Origin: Humulus lupulus
Taxonomy: Eukaryota > Streptophyta > Magnoliopsida > Rosales > Cannabaceae
Assembly (NCBI RefSeq): GCF_963169125.1
Contig: NC_084796.1
Location: 212,601,948 to 212,665,947 of the forward strand
DNA length: 64,000 bases
Reading direction: 5' to 3'
Part shown: in pieces, positions 45,687-58,800 of the stretch
How the letters are laid out: every line of letters starts with the position of its first letter
Position numbering within the stretch: position 1 is the stretch's first letter
Notes under the pieces: model-generated
The model's database searches: none
What the model saw: only the letters and a program-made list of their open reading frames with translations
Told to the model about the DNA's origin: nothing
Position numbers and translations under genes: made by a program

Positions 45687-47606
45687 TGTAGAGTCCAAGA
45701 ACTTTACTTAGCTAGTAGTAGCAATAGTATTAGTTGTAGTATTTTTAACACTATGGATTTTGGCTCAGACCGGGATTTAGTTGGACACTCGTAGTAACAC
45801 TTGTAGATTTTCTAAGTTTAACCTATAGTTTAAGAATATTAATTTTAACCTAAGGTTTGATTAATATGACTGATATTGATGGTGATATTTATTATATTAT
45901 AAGGTTTAGATAGACCCAATAAGATAGTAACACTTGTCTTGTGTATGTTTAATGATAATTAAGTATTTTTGAGGAATAAGTTTATTAAGATCAATATTTG
46001 AATATCCTAGGGTCTGTCCGCAACTTTGAAATCGTTAGAGGACTTAGTCGAGGCTGTTTACTCAATTCAAATTAGGCTGAAAATGTGCAATTTCGTGTTT
46101 AATATTTTAGCGTATGCCGATATATCGCAGCTATAGGGGCGATATATCGCCATACGGGGACACGAAAAACACGTAACTTCGCACGACCACCTCGACGAGC
46201 CTCGGGCATATTAGCCCAGGAGATATATCACCTACTAGGGGTAATATATTGGCTCATGTGCTAGATATTTGAACATTTTTGAAACCGATCTCATTTTATT
46301 CCTTAACCTCTTGATAAGTCTAGCATCTTTCTGACCGAGTCTTCAGCCTCTGCTGAACGATAATTCAAATATTTTTTCACTTAAAAAGCCATTATTTTAT
46401 TCAAGTTAAATGAAGATCTTTTCATTCTTGAACTCTATAAATAGGACCTAGTACCCAACCATTTATTCATTCATCAAGCTAAGTTCAGAGGCTGCAAGCT
46501 GCTAGGTTATTTTTGAGTGCTTAAATACTTGGGTTGGGAATATAAGCTTTAACTTTATAAGCTTAATAAACACTTGGGAAGTAAGGTTCATAGTATTTTT
46601 CGGTTCGAGGTGTAGTTCGGTTATAGAAGCATTCGAGGTATTCATTATTCTAGTTCATTTCTATGTTATTCTTATAGTTTTCTACTCAAAATCCTAACTC
46701 TATTCTTTATTCTTGGTTAGGAAATTTAAGATCTTGAACATAAGATTCTTGGTAAGTATCTTTTCGATGGTATAGTTCTTTCATTCTTTTCATTCCTTTT
46801 TCTTTAGTATACTCACCCTTCTATGATGATTTTTAGGAGTGTTCCCAAGTCCCAATTCTGTTCACATATCCCGGTATATTTGGCAAGGAAAACAGGATAG
46901 GATTTTATATGTTATGTTATATGTTGTCTTATGATTTATGTCTTATGTTATATGTTATATTATGTATGTTTGTAGACTTGGGCATATGACTTGTATAACT
47001 AACAAGCCCCAATAAATTTATGGGCATATGACTTGCTTAGCTAGCAGGCCCCACAAATCTAATGGGCATATGACTTGTTTAGTTTACGAGCCCCAAGTAG
47101 TAATGGCCATTATAGTAGTATATGACATATGTATGTTTATGGTATATGTTTTAGTATATGTTATGATATGAACTTTATGTGTATGATTATGTGTTAGATT
47201 TTCCTTACTGGGCATTAGGCTCATTCCTTTATGTTTGTATGTGCAAGGAAATAGCTATGGTTGCGGAAAGGTTCTTGGCAGCTTGGGGGTTGTGTATTGA
47301 GGCAGGATGGAATCGGTGGATTGAGCGTTCGGTTCGAGGATGAAGTCGCTTCTTAGTCTTTTAAAAATTATGTTTTATATGTATTTTCCACATTTTATTT
47401 TTAACCCATTTACTTAAAGTTATGTTATGTTTTTATTTTAAAAACAATGGGATCCCATATCCTACTTTAAATTTTATGTAGTTTAACATTTGTTTTACAA
47501 GTTTTAATGAAATTATGATTATTTCACTTGTGAGTTTTATTAAAGAATAGTGTCTATGTATAGTAGTCATTAATGGTCTAAAGTCTAGAGTAGTTGGGTC
47601 ATTACA
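45687..47606 (+). mobile_element. F: solo LTR of the C family
   Basis: 1920 bp, from TGTAGAGTCC to GGGTCATTACA, closely related over its whole length to C's 3' LTR. It has TATAAATA at 46436-46443, the GGGCATATGACTTG repeats near 46980-47080 and the acceptor-like block at 47201-47248. ATCTC is duplicated at 45682-45686 and 47607-47611, and no internal sequence is present, so this is a solo LTR left by LTR-LTR recombination. A segment near 46120-46260 (CGATATATCGC) differs from C. Confidence 0.9.
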
Positions 47607-47926
47607 ATCTCAGATGAGACAATTTTTGGGTACTACTAATATTCATTTGATTGACTTGTTATTACTTATTGAACCTAATACTAGTTAAGTAACTAGTTTT
47701 ACGATAGGTTACCATCAAGCATGAATATCTTTATGGAGTTTTAGTCCCATCCCTTGAGATGTACTAAATCTTTTGTAAAAGATTTAGTTATTTATCAAGT
47801 TTTCACTTAACTTCTCAAAATTGATTTCATTTTGAATCACTTATTTTCTTATGCATTCATCTCTCATTATTTTATTCAAATTTTGTGCTAGCTATAGTTT
47901 GAAGAAAATAGTTACACCTTTATCAC
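47607..47926. other. Unassigned AT-rich sequence between F and N
   Basis: Continuation of 45276-45686 after removal of F. Nothing recognisable is seen in either strand. Confidence 0.4.
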
Positions 47927-50182
47927 TGTAATGACCTGACTAACTTAAAGACCTCAGACCATTAAAAACTACTAAGACATAACTACTATTTTTAATACAT
48001 GCACAAATCATAGAACTTTATTAAATAAATTCAAAATACGGGATCCTGTTGTTATTACATAAAATCATAATGAAAACAAAACCTTTAATTAATTGTTCAA
48101 GTACTAAATGCAGAAAAGCATAAATACATAATTAAAAAGACTTGAAAAAAAAATGTCATCCTCGATCTTTTCAATCAGTCCATTCATTTAGTTCTCACTC
48201 AATACACATGCCAAAGTTGTCATGAATCTGCCCCGCCCTCCGTGCTCATTTTCCTGCACCATCTAAATAAAAAGGAATGAGCATAATGCCCAGTAAGGAA
48301 AAACTACTAAAGCATATAATAAAACATAAGACGTAACAACATAAATCATAAAGTGTATGACGTAAAAATGTAAATCATAAAACATAAGACTACAAAGTAA
48401 TGGTCATAAACTCATTGCCGTAATACGTGATAGAAACCATCTAGGTCCTCTTGCTACTGTTAGAGGTAGGTTTAAACAAAATATAGTATATGATAAACCA
48501 TCTAGGTCCTCTTGCTACTACTTAGAGGTTGGTTTAAACATACCTATAATCTACGATAATGATAAAAATCTCGGGATTTGCTTATTTGCTATCTAAAAAA
48601 CCATATTTCCCAAGCGATTACAACATACATACATACATACATACATACATACATACATACATACATACATACATGCATGCATACATACGTACATATAGCA
48701 TATAAACATAATTATAACACATAAAATCTAACATATTTTCCTTACCTTGAGTGTGGAGAGAAAAAGAAAGAGAAGAGATTGCTTGCTATAGAAAACATCC
48801 AATCAACCTTAAATACAACATAAGATATTTATGTTAAAGCCTTATAATAAAACTATACTTTCAAGAATTTTCTAAACCTCATAAAGTCATACCTTCAACC
48901 TAGAACAAAAATGATAAATTCCCGAGTCTTCTCTCTAATGTCTATCTCCAACAACATCACCAAGAGTTTGGATACTTGGGTAGATTTTGGCTATATATTG
49001 GCTTGATGAGATTCAATATTTTGGCTATAATAGGGTTTAGAAAGGCAATAGTGTTTAAGGAAAAATAAAGAAAATAGAAGAAAAGATCCCGAGCACTATA
49101 AGGACTAGTGTTTCGGCTATGACTATGTAGAGTGTTTATGGCAAACTGGAGAGAGCTTTTGGGACTATGGATTTTGATATGAGATGTTTTTTAGAGCTTT
49201 TGAGTGTGAGAAATTTTTTGAATGGTAAGTCTCTATTTATAGGCTTCAAACCTCAACTCCCTTCCTTGATTTTCCTGACACTATTCAACTTAAATTTTAA
49301 AAATCTAACCTTCCCTACATTATATGATTTTGGCCAGCCTAATCTTACTCCCTTATTGTTGCTACATCATCTCCAAGTATGCCACATAGTCTCCATTTGG
49401 TTCAAACTATAGTCAAAGTCCAAACTACTATCTTATATCTCGTAACTCTGGACCCTTCTGTAGTAAAATTAATGTAACGGGAGTTGTAGAAGTAATATTT
49501 AGGCTATTTTTATACCGTTGGATAGCTAATTAACTTATCTACAACTTTTTAGAAATACTATTTTTCCATTTTCATAATATAAATAGGTCAAAACTATGTC
49601 CAAAGTTACAGCACTCTAAAGTTACGAAAACTGCATTTACTTATCTAACTCTTCTTGACACATAGTCACTTAATTCAAATAGATCTAACTTTGCATATCT
49701 TTAAAATTTAAAAAGAGTCAAATCCTTCCTATTTTTGAGCCAAACCTAAGACTAAGCTATTTTGATTTTCATTTTAATTCTAATACTTAGACTTAGTTTA
49801 ATGCCACATGTTCACTTCTTAATACATCAAATAACATGTGCATTTAATACTTAATTAAACTATACACTAATTTAATCATATGCTAAAATAATTATAATTA
49901 CCCAAAATATAATTATTTCTAAGTCATAAAATCATAACTTAAATAATTTAAGCTTAAAGCAATTTTTATTCCATGACTCAAGTCATAACTAAATCTAACC
50001 TAAGATCATATTTAAGGAGCTTATAAGAAAATAATAACTTTGATTATTAGAATCAAAATAGTGAGTTTGACCATAGTCAACACCCCCACTATTTTCACAC
50101 TTCAATACTCAAGTTAAACATATTTTATTGAATATTTAATTTAGAAACCTCTTTGTTTCTATAACTCCATTTATTGTCTACA
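47927..50182 (-). repeat. N: C-family LTR in reverse orientation
   Basis: The plus strand starts TGTAATGACC and ends TTGTCTACA, the reverse complement of C/F-type LTR ends. Reversed landmarks are the acceptor-like block at 48251-48302, TATTTATA (TATAAATA on minus) at 49234-49241, and the GGATCC...TTTTAT segment near 48045. It also holds an ACAT microsatellite (48624-48692) and a near-perfect 70-bp duplication (48437-48541, core CCATCTAGGTCCTCTTGCTAC). TATCA occurs one base outside each end (47921-47925, 50184-50188), a possible TSD with ragged borders. No internal region is attached. Confidence 0.75.
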
Positions 50183-50272
50183 CTATCATAAAAGTATGAA
50201 GTACTTTTTCACACAGAAGGGTCTGAATATGAGATATAAGCGTTGGCTGGAATTGGTGAAGGACAATGACTG
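50183..50272 (+). pseudogene. D: gypsy RNase H fragment, left part
   Basis: Reads [25 protein letters not shown] in one frame, the end of a chromovirus RNase H domain. It is cut on the left by N and on the right by the insertion of E within GACTG (50268-50272). It continues without loss at 58801 after E. Confidence 0.8.
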
Positions 50273-52654
50273 TGTAACGACCCAAATCTACTAATAAGGC
50301 ATAAGGACCTTGATTACTGTGTCGGGAGGGCATAATTGGATTATATGTGATTTAACGATTAAACGCATGATATATGATTATTTGAATAACTGTGATGCAT
50401 GACTATGTGTATTAGTATGCATGTAGGCCATGTTTAGGTTAGAAGGGCATAATCGTAATTTTGGCCCGTTGAGGGCATAACTGTATATATTTGTGATAAA
50501 TTGTCGAGACCACATTATTATGTGAATATATTTATAATCTGTGACTCAAGGCGATCATAGTGAGTGAGTTAGCGAAAAGGTCACGGCAGGGATTTATACC
50601 CGGCTCGGGGTGAGCCTTGGGGTAATTTTGGGAATTTAGGTAATATATTGGAGATTATTTGATATTGAGGAATATAATTGGAAACTAGTTAGGTGTCGTG
50701 AATTAAGCGATAAATATTAGAGACATTTGAGGAACTAGCGGGAATTGGGTGAAATGACCAAAATGCCCCTAGGTGGATTAAAAGGCTTAGAAGTAAAGGG
50801 AGGGAAAATTGGTCATTTGGCTTATAAGGGATAAGAGTTAAGTTGCCTTATGCCTTAGTGGGAAAAGTCTAGAGTCTGAAGGAAAGAAAAGAAAAAGGAA
50901 AAAGAAAGAAGGAAAGATAGAAGTTCATTTTTTTCTCTGTCGGTTTAGGATTCTTCTCCATTCCTTGGGGTCTTTTGGAGCTAAAATTCGGAGGAGTTCT
51001 TGGCTATGGCCTTGTGCTTGAGACCTTGATCAAGTGTGAGAATTCAGCAGGGATTAGGCATCAAACTGAGGTAAGTTTCTCGGGTCTGCTCTTATGTTTC
51101 TGGTTTTGGCTGGGATGATTTTTCTGAACTAAGTTTTTATGGGGAATTAAGGGAATTAAAGCTAAGGATTTGAGGAGGAGTAAGCCAAGGAGGTGTAGAG
51201 GCTATCTTAAGGTCGACTCTACATTGAAGGTATGGAATTCTAGCTCTAAAATCCTAAGGTTTTAGTTGTTTTGTTGAGTTTCTGAATTTGAGGTCCAGCC
51301 ATGGTGAATTTTGGGATTAGGAGTGCACGTGGTTAATTTTTATGTGGTTGGGTCATTTTGGATGAGTTAGACATGTTGATAAGCTTGTTTTTAAGTTTGG
51401 TTGAAGTTTGGAAAATTTTTGGTAAGGTTTGGCTAAGGAAAATCGAAGGAAGGAAAAATGCAAATTTGCTGTTCTGTGACTAGCACTACAGCGCTAGCCT
51501 TTGGGTGCTATAGGGCTAGGCCATGTTGTTTGGGACATTTTTAGGTTCTATATGTAGCACTGTAGCGCCCTCCAAAGAGCGCTGTAGCGCTACCCTGTTT
51601 CCAGAAAAGGGTTTTCGAGTTATTTTCAAGGGTTTTTGCCCGGGGGTTCGGGGTTTGATTCCACCACCCCGTTTGGTGGAATTAGGGCTTCCTGAGGGCT
51701 CAGGATTGGTCCCGAGGCTAGGTTTTGAACTTGAGGTTTGGTGATGATTCTGATCTATGGTTGTGACTAGGTGCGCCCTAGGGCTCAAGAGGGATCGTCC
51801 TTGAGGATCAATTAAACGAAGCTAGCAAATCTAAAGGTAAGAGAACTGCACCCAATTATGTGTTTGTGATGGGACTAAGTACTCCCATTAACTGTATAAT
51901 GTCATAGATGGTATTACGCCATGGGACATGTGATAAACGACCTAAGGGTGCCGTAAACTATATTTGCGCACAGGGCGCGGCTCGGCCACTGGTAGTCGAG
52001 GACAGCTTAATATTCACTGAGCTCGGTTTAAGCGGGCCGGAGTCAGTGGGATAAACAGAGGGTGCGGCCTAAGGGCGTTAACCTTGGTTATCATGTGTGG
52101 ATTTATTATTGATATGGAATGATATACTTGGTATGCTGAATACTTGATTAACATGAATGCTTAAACTGTTGAGTACATGCTTATGCAGTATGAGATATCT
52201 GATTGTCTGTTGATTGATTATGTTTTTTTATTGTGTTTTCTTGTTGGGCCTTGGCTCATGGGTGCTACGTGGTGTAGGTAAGAGCAAAGGCAGGTTGGAC
52301 CAATCCTGAGATGGAGAGCTGCGGGGTTGAATGTACATAATCAGCTATTCGGCCGCCACGGCCGAGGAGTGGAACAAGACGAAAAATGTTTAACCGTCCG
52401 TTTTGCCTTAGAGTGGCTAATCATTGTATCTAGATCTTGAATATTTTGTAAATATTCTTTAACTTATTACTTTTGGGATCCCATGTAAATAGAAAATGTT
52501 TATTTATAAGAAATGCAGCTTTTGACACCAAAATCTTTTAACCCTAGTTCGACTATAGTTTCAATAACACGTTTTGAATTAAATGACTAGATAAACAATT
52601 CTTGCACCTTTATAAACACACAATGTAATGGTCTTAGGCATCCAGGGCGTTACA
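50273..52654 (+). repeat. 5' LTR of E
   Basis: A consensus donor ACTGAG|GTAAGTTT lies at 51071, further donor-like sites at about 51228 and 51837 (CTAAAG|GTAAGAG), and the acceptor-like block at 52239-52280 ending GGTGTAG|GTAAG. A cluster of TAGCGCT and GCGCT words lies at about 51490-51595. Small ORFs around 51516-51788 on both strands are chance frames. Confidence 0.9.
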
Positions 52655-53056
52655 ACTTGGTATCAGAGCGTCCTAGGTTTAAGCGTTCCTGAAGACTGGT
52701 TGGACATGTACATTCGCCGCGAAAGACAAGCTCGACTCAGGGTTTGGTAAATTGTGTATATATGACTATGTGCTTAAGTGATTTGAATGAGATATGACTG
52801 TTAAATTTTTTTTGGTTAATAGGGAGCATGAGATACTGATAGGGCCTGGCCCTTGACTATTGCATGATGATATTGAGGCATGCTTATCAACATTGCTATG
52901 CAAGTGAATGAATATATGGGTAAATATTTGGATAAATTGCTATATCTTGATTGTTTGTGAATGATTGGAGTTCTAGTGATGAATCAAGGAAGGATTATTA
53001 CCCTGTCACCATAGTCTGATTGCCAAGTCGTTGATTGCAGATTGACTTGGATAATT
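52655..53056 (+). other. PBS and leader of E with predicted intron
   Basis: TGGTATCAGAGCG at 52658-52670 matches the initiator tRNA-Met primer site. A donor-like TTTG|GTAAAT at 52747 and a good acceptor GTTGATTGCAG (AG at 53039-53040), 17 bases before the gag ATG, delimit a possible 294-nt leader intron. No ORF. Confidence 0.6.
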
Positions 53057-53860
53057 ATGCGTCCAAGAAAATCTACACGACTAGCCGGCAAGTCTGGGAC
53101 TAGAGATGATGATCAGGGCCAGACCCCTCCACCAGTCCCTGCGAAATGGCAGCAGATTATGGCAGACATGCATGCTCGGATACAGAGCCAAGATGAACAG
53201 ATCTGGATTCTGCGGCAGCAAGCTCCATCAGAGAGTGTTGCCTCTATTGTGCCACCTACAGTTGTACCTGTTGTACAGCCAGTTGAGGTTGGGAACAAGC
53301 GGGAACCGTTGTATGAGTGGTTCACAAAACATCAGCCCTTGATTTTTTAAGGAGGACCTGATCCACTGAAAGTTGAATAGTGGATGACTATGATTACTAC
53401 TATTCTAGACTTTATAAGGGTAGAGGGACATGATAGAGTGTCCTGTGCCACATATATGCTGAGAGAGGATGCCCGAATCTGGTGGGAGGTGGCATAAGAT
53501 ATGGAGGGAGAGTGCAGTGAGACGGGAGGGTCGCAGGGCGGTGCCTCCATACTCTGGTTCTGGTAGGGGCAGAGGCCCCAGTGATTTGAAGAGGAAGACC
53601 CCTGATGCTTCAAGCGCTCCAGGTCTTGAAAGAAGAGGTCGAGGTACTCAGGGTGGCCATTAGGGAGGTGGCGATTCATGGAGAACTTATCCTGAGTGCA
53701 CGAGGTGCAGAAGACGCCATCCGGGTGAATGTCGGGCTAAGCGCTGTTAAATGTGTGGGGTGGTGGGACACCTCAAGAAAGACTGCCCGACAATGAAGAA
53801 GGGAGATGCAGAGAAGGTGGACAGCTTGACTCCAGCTTGAGTGTTCACTTTGACGCAGGC
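53057..53860 (+). pseudogene. gag: gag of E, internally deleted
   Basis: The ATG at 53057 opens MRPRKSTRLAGKSG, then a glutamine-rich segment and EPLYEWFTKHQP. A TAA at 53348 and other stops follow. After DARIWWEVA near 53490 the sequence jumps to KIWRESAVRREGR, which in B lies about 350 bp further on, so the centre of the capsid region is deleted. The zinc knuckle near 53740-53790 keeps its C, C, H and C (MCGVVGHLKKDCP), with a stop just before it. Confidence 0.8.
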
Positions 53861-56420
53861 AGAGGCCTAGGCTAGCCCCTCGGTAGTGACAGGTCAGCTT
53901 TCTAGCGCTGGCTCTCCTTTTACTAGATTGATAGACTCTGGTGCTACACAGTCGTTTGTGTTCTATTAGGGTGATTGATAGACTGTGTAGAACTAGTGAC
54001 TTTTGTACTTCAGGGTTTGGGACTATTTTGCCTACAGGGGAACTGGTAGTATCTAGGAGATGGATTAGAGCACTACAAGTGATAGTTGATGGTAGAGAAT
54101 TGTCAGTAGATTTGATTGAGTTGGGTATAGAGGACTTTGATATGATTCTGGGTATGGATTGGCTGGTTAGATATTGAGTTACCATTGACTGCAGGAAGAA
54201 GATGGTGACTTTTGAGCCAGAGGGTGAGGATCCTTTTGCTTTTTTGGGAGCGGTGCATGGACCCCGCGTACCCAGGATATCGGCGTTGAGAGCCAGAGAT
54301 CTGTTACAAGGAGGGTGTATAGGTTTTCTGGCTAGTGTGGTGGATACCACCAGGGTATCTCTAGTAGGAACGAAAGAGATCAGGTTGGTTTGCGAGTTCT
54401 AGGATGTGTTCCCTGAGGACTTACCGGGATTGCCACCGTGTAGAGAGATTCAGTTTGTCATTGAGTTGGCACCGGGGACAGAGCCAGTGTCGAGGGCACC
54501 ATATAGGATGGCACCAGCAGAATTGAAAGAATTGAAGATATAGTAGCAAGATCTTCTGGATTTGGGGTTTATCAGGCCTAGTTACTCGCCATGGGGTGCT
54601 CCAGTTCTATTTGTGAATAAGAAGGACGGGACTTTGAGAATGTGCATAGACTACAGGGAATTGAACAAGTTGACCATCAAGAATAAGTACCCCTACAAAG
54701 GATTGACGACTTGTTCGATCAGCTATAGGGTAAGACGGTGTTCTCAAAGATTGATCTTCGATCTAGTTATCACTAGCTGAGGATCAAGGACGAGGACATA
54801 CCGAAGACGGCCTTCTGAATGAGGTACGGGCACTATGAGTTTCTGGTCATGTCATTTAGTTTGACCAATGCCTCATCAGCCTTCATGGACCTAATGAACA
54901 GAGTGTTCAAGAACTTTTTGGATCAGTTCGTTATTTTCTTCATCGAAGACATCTTTGTGTGCTCCAGTTCAGAAGCAGAACACGAGATTCATCTCTGACA
55001 GGTTCTTCAGAGGTTGAGGGAGCATCAGTTGTATGCCAAGTTTAAGAAATGTGAATTTTGGTTACCAGAAGTGACATTCCTTGGTCACATCATGGGCGCA
55101 GGTGGGATTATGGTGGATCTGTCTAAGGTAGAGGCAGTTAGGGATTGGCCGAGGCCAAGGAACGCCTCAGAGGTGTGGAGTTTTCTTGGTCTAGCGAGTT
55201 ATTATAGATGGTTTGTGGAAGGTTTCTCAAAGATAGCCGCACCGATGATAGAATTGACACAGAAGAATTTGAAGTTTATTTGGTTAGACAAATGTGAAGA
55301 CATTTTCCAAGAGCAGAAGCGAAGACTTATCTCTGCGCCTGTGTTGAGTTTTCCTTCGGGGGAAGGGAAGTTTGTGGTCTATTGTGATGCGTCGAGGTTG
55401 GGTTTAGGCTGTGTGTTAATTCAGAATGAGAAGGTCATAGCCTATGCATCACGACAGCTGAAGGAGTATGAGCAGCGGTATCCTACCCATGATATGGAGT
55501 TAGCGGCGGTAGTATTCGCACTGAAGATTTGGCGACATTACCTATATGGGGAGAAGTGCGAGGTGTACACTGACCATAAAAGTCTAAAGTATTTCTTTAC
55601 ACAGAAGAACCTGAACATGAGACAAAGGCATTTGCTATAGTTGGTGAAAGATTATGATTGTGATATTCTTTACCATCTGGGGAAAGCCAATGTAGTGGCG
55701 GATGCATTGAACCGGAGAGGCCCAGGTCAATTATACAGTTCCACCCAAATCTCGAGAGAGTTAGCTGATGAGATGGTCAGGGCAAGGATAGAATTGGTGG
55801 TAGGGCGGTTGGCCAATATTACTCTGAGTGGAAATAGGAGGACATTACAATGGATTTTGTGGGAGGTTTACCCAGAACGGTTGGGCTTCATGACTCGGTG
55901 TGGGTAATAGTGGACAAATACACTAAGTCAGCCCATTTTCTTCCAGTAAAGTCGACATATACTGTGGATCAGTATGTTGAGTTGTATGTGAGGGAGATCG
56001 TACGTCTCCATGGGGTTCCTATGTCTATAGTGTCAAACCGGGATCCCATCTTCACTTCAAAGTTTTGGGGTGGTATGCAAAAGGCTATGGGGACTCAGTT
56101 GAAGTTCAACACAGCCTTTCATCCTCAGACTGATGGACAGTTTTAAAGGATGATTCAGGTATTGGAAGATATGCTCAGAGTGTGTGTGATTGACTTCGAG
56201 GGATCATGGAGTAAGTATCTTCCGTTGATTGAATTTTGATATAACAATAGTTACCAATCAACGATTTGAGTGGCTCCCTACGAGATGTTATATGGGAGGA
56301 AGTGCAGATCACCCATTCATTGGGATGAGATGGGTGAGAGGATGTATTTGGGGCCAGATATGGTGGCAGAGGACAAGTGAAGCTATAGAGAAGATCCGAG
56401 CTAGGACTATGACGGAATAA
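53861..56420 (+). pseudogene. pol: pol of E, with stops and two deletions
   Basis: Protease has an intact DSGAT near 53935. RT motifs are present ([20 protein letters not shown] near 54640), but the catalytic site near 54940 reads FIED instead of FIDD. RNase H at 55014-55720 is well preserved ([37 protein letters not shown]). At about 55830, LANITL jumps to EWK...DITMDFVGGLP, deleting the integrase zinc region (about 110 residues). In the core, the second Asp is Asn (SNRDP) and the Glu codon region reads GQF-stop-R. Sequence ends at KIRARTMTE near 56418, so the tail and chromodomain are gone. Confidence 0.85.
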
Positions 56421-56450
56421 GACAATTCCTCTTGTTAAGGACTATGACTG

Positions 56451-58795
56451 TGTAACGACCCAAATCTACTAATAAGGCTTAAGGGCCTGGATTAGTGTGC
56501 CAGGAGGGCATAATTGGATTATATGTGATTTAACGATTAAATGCATGATATATGATTATTTGAATAAGTGTGATGCATGGCTATGTGTATTAGTATGCAT
56601 GTAGGCTGTGTTTAGGTTAGAGGGGCGTAATCGTAATTTTGGCCCGTTGAGGGCATAACTGTATATATTTGTGATAAATTGTCGAGACCACATTATTATG
56701 TGGATATATTTATAATCTGTGACTCAAGGGGATCCTAGAGAGCGAGTTAGCGAAAAGGTCACGGCGGGGATTTATACCCGGCTCGGGGCGAGCCTTGGGG
56801 TATTTTTGCGAATTTAGATAATATATTGGAGATTATTTGATATTGAGGAATATAATTGGAAATTATTTAGGTGTCAGGAATTAAGCGATAAATATTAGAG
56901 ATATTTGAAGAATTAGCGGGAATTGGGTGAAATGACCAAAATGCCCCTAGGTGGATTAAAAGGCTTAGAAGTAAAGGGAGGGAAAATTGGTCATTTGTCT
57001 TATAAGGGATAAGAGTTAAGTTGCCTTATGCCTTAGTGGGAAAAGTCCAGAGTCTGAAGGAAAGAAAAGAAAAAGGAAAAAGAAAGGAGGAAAGATAGAA
57101 GTTCATTTTTCTCTCTATCGGTTTAGGATTCTTCTCCATTCCTTGGGGTCTTTTGGAGCTAAAATTCAGAGGAGTTCTTGGCTAAGGCCTTGTGCTTGAG
57201 ACCTTGATCAAGTGTGAGAATTCAGCAAGGATTAGGCATCCAACTGAGGTAAGTTTCTAGGGTTTGCTCTTATGTTTCTAGTTTTAGCTGAGATGATTTT
57301 TCTGAACTGAGTTTTTATGGGGAATTAAGGGAATTAAAGCTGAGGATCTGAGGAGGAGTAAGCCAAGGAGATTTAGAGGCTAGCTTAAGGTCGACTCTCC
57401 ATTGAAGGTATGAAATTCTAGCTCTAAAATCCTGAGGTTTTAGTTGTTTTGTTGAGTTTCTGAGTTTGAGGTCCAACCATGGTGAATTTTGGGATTTGGA
57501 GTGCATGTGGTTAAGTTTTATGTGGTTGGGTCATTTGGGATGAGTTAGACATGTTGATAAGCTTGTTTTTAAGTTTGGTTGAAGTTTGGAAAAGTTTTGG
57601 TAAGGTTTGACTCGGGAAAATCGAAGGAAGGAAAAATGCAGGGTTGCTGTAGCGCTAGGCCATGTTGTTTGGGACGTTTTTAGGTTCTGTTTGTAGCGAT
57701 GTTGCGCCCTACAAAGAGCGTTGTAGCGCTACCCTGTTTCCATAAAAAGGGTTTTTGGGTTATTTTCAAGGGTTTTTTGCTCGGGGGTTCAAGGTTTGAT
57801 TCCACCACCCCGTTTGGTGGAATTAGGGCTTCCCGAGGGCTCGGGATTGGTCCCGAGGCTAGGTTTTGAACTTGAGGTTTGGTGATGATTCTGATCTATG
57901 GTTGTGACTAGGTGCGCGCTAGGGTTCAAGAGGGATCGTGCTTGAGGATCAATTGAACGAAGCTAGCAAATCTAAAGGTAAGAGAACTGCAACCAATTAT
58001 GTGCTTGTGATGGGACTAAGTGCTCCCGTTAACTGTATAATGTCATAGATGGTATTACGCCATGGGACATGTGATAAATGGCCTAAGGGTGCCGTAAACT
58101 ATATTTGCGCACAGGGTGCGGCTCGGCCACTGGTAGCCGAGGACAGCTTAATATTCACTGAGCTCGGTTTAAGCGGGCCGGAGTCAATGGGATAAACAGA
58201 GGGTGCGGCCTAAGGGCGTTAACCCTGGTTATCATGTGTGGATTTATTATTGATATGGAATGATATACTTGGTATGTTGAATACTTTATTAACATGAATG
58301 CTTAAACTGTTGAGTACATGCTTATGCAGTATGAGATATCTGATTGTCTACTGATTGATTATGCTTTGTTATTGTGTTTTCTTGCTAGGCCTTGGCTCAC
58401 GGGTGCTACGTTGTGCAGGTAAAGGCAAAGGCAGGTTGGACCAATTCTGAGATGGAGAGCTGCGGGGTTGAATGTACATAGTCAGCTGTTCGGCCGCCAC
58501 GGCCGAGGAGTGGAACAGGACGAAAAATGTTTAAACGTCTGTTTTGCCTTAGAGTGGCTAATCATTGTATCTAGATCTTGAATCTTTTGTAAACACTCTT
58601 TAACTTATTACTTTTGGGATCCCATGTAAATAGAAAATGTTTATTTATAAGAAATGCAGCTTTTGAGACCAAAATCTTTTAACCCTAGTTCGACTATAGT
58701 TTCAGTAACACGTTTTGAATTAAATGACTTGATTAGCAAGTCTTGCACCTTTATAAACACAAAGTGTAACAGTCTTGGCTATCGAGGGCGTTACA
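56451..58795 (+). repeat. 3' LTR of E
   Basis: Partner of 50273-52654 with scattered substitutions and small indels, for example loss of part of the TAGCGCT cluster near 57645. Donor GTAAGTTT is at 57249 and the acceptor-like block at 58379-58420 (GTGCAG|GTAAAG). It ends GGGCGTTACA and is followed by GACTG. Confidence 0.9.
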
Positions 58796-58800
58796 GACTG

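Larger units (their letters stand above)
50273..58795 (+). mobile_element. E: chromovirus with internal deletions inserted in D
   Basis: LTRs of 2382 and 2345 bp both start TGTAACGACCC and end GGGCGTTACA. GACTG flanks the element at 50268-50272 and 58796-58800, and the D reading frame resumes directly after it. PBS TGGTATCAGAGCG is at 52658. The internal region is only about 3.8 kb because of deletions in gag, in the integrase N terminus and from the integrase C terminus to the polypurine tract. The 3' LTR is preceded by bases resembling the target flank rather than a purine tract. Confidence 0.9.

Noticed and set aside
48624..48692. Long ACAT/ATAC array as a possible special structure
   Set aside because: An ordinary tetranucleotide microsatellite inside LTR N.
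51516..51788. ORFs on both strands in the 5' LTR of E
   Set aside because: They are mirror frames of LTR sequence; the 3' LTR does not preserve them as a clean frame.
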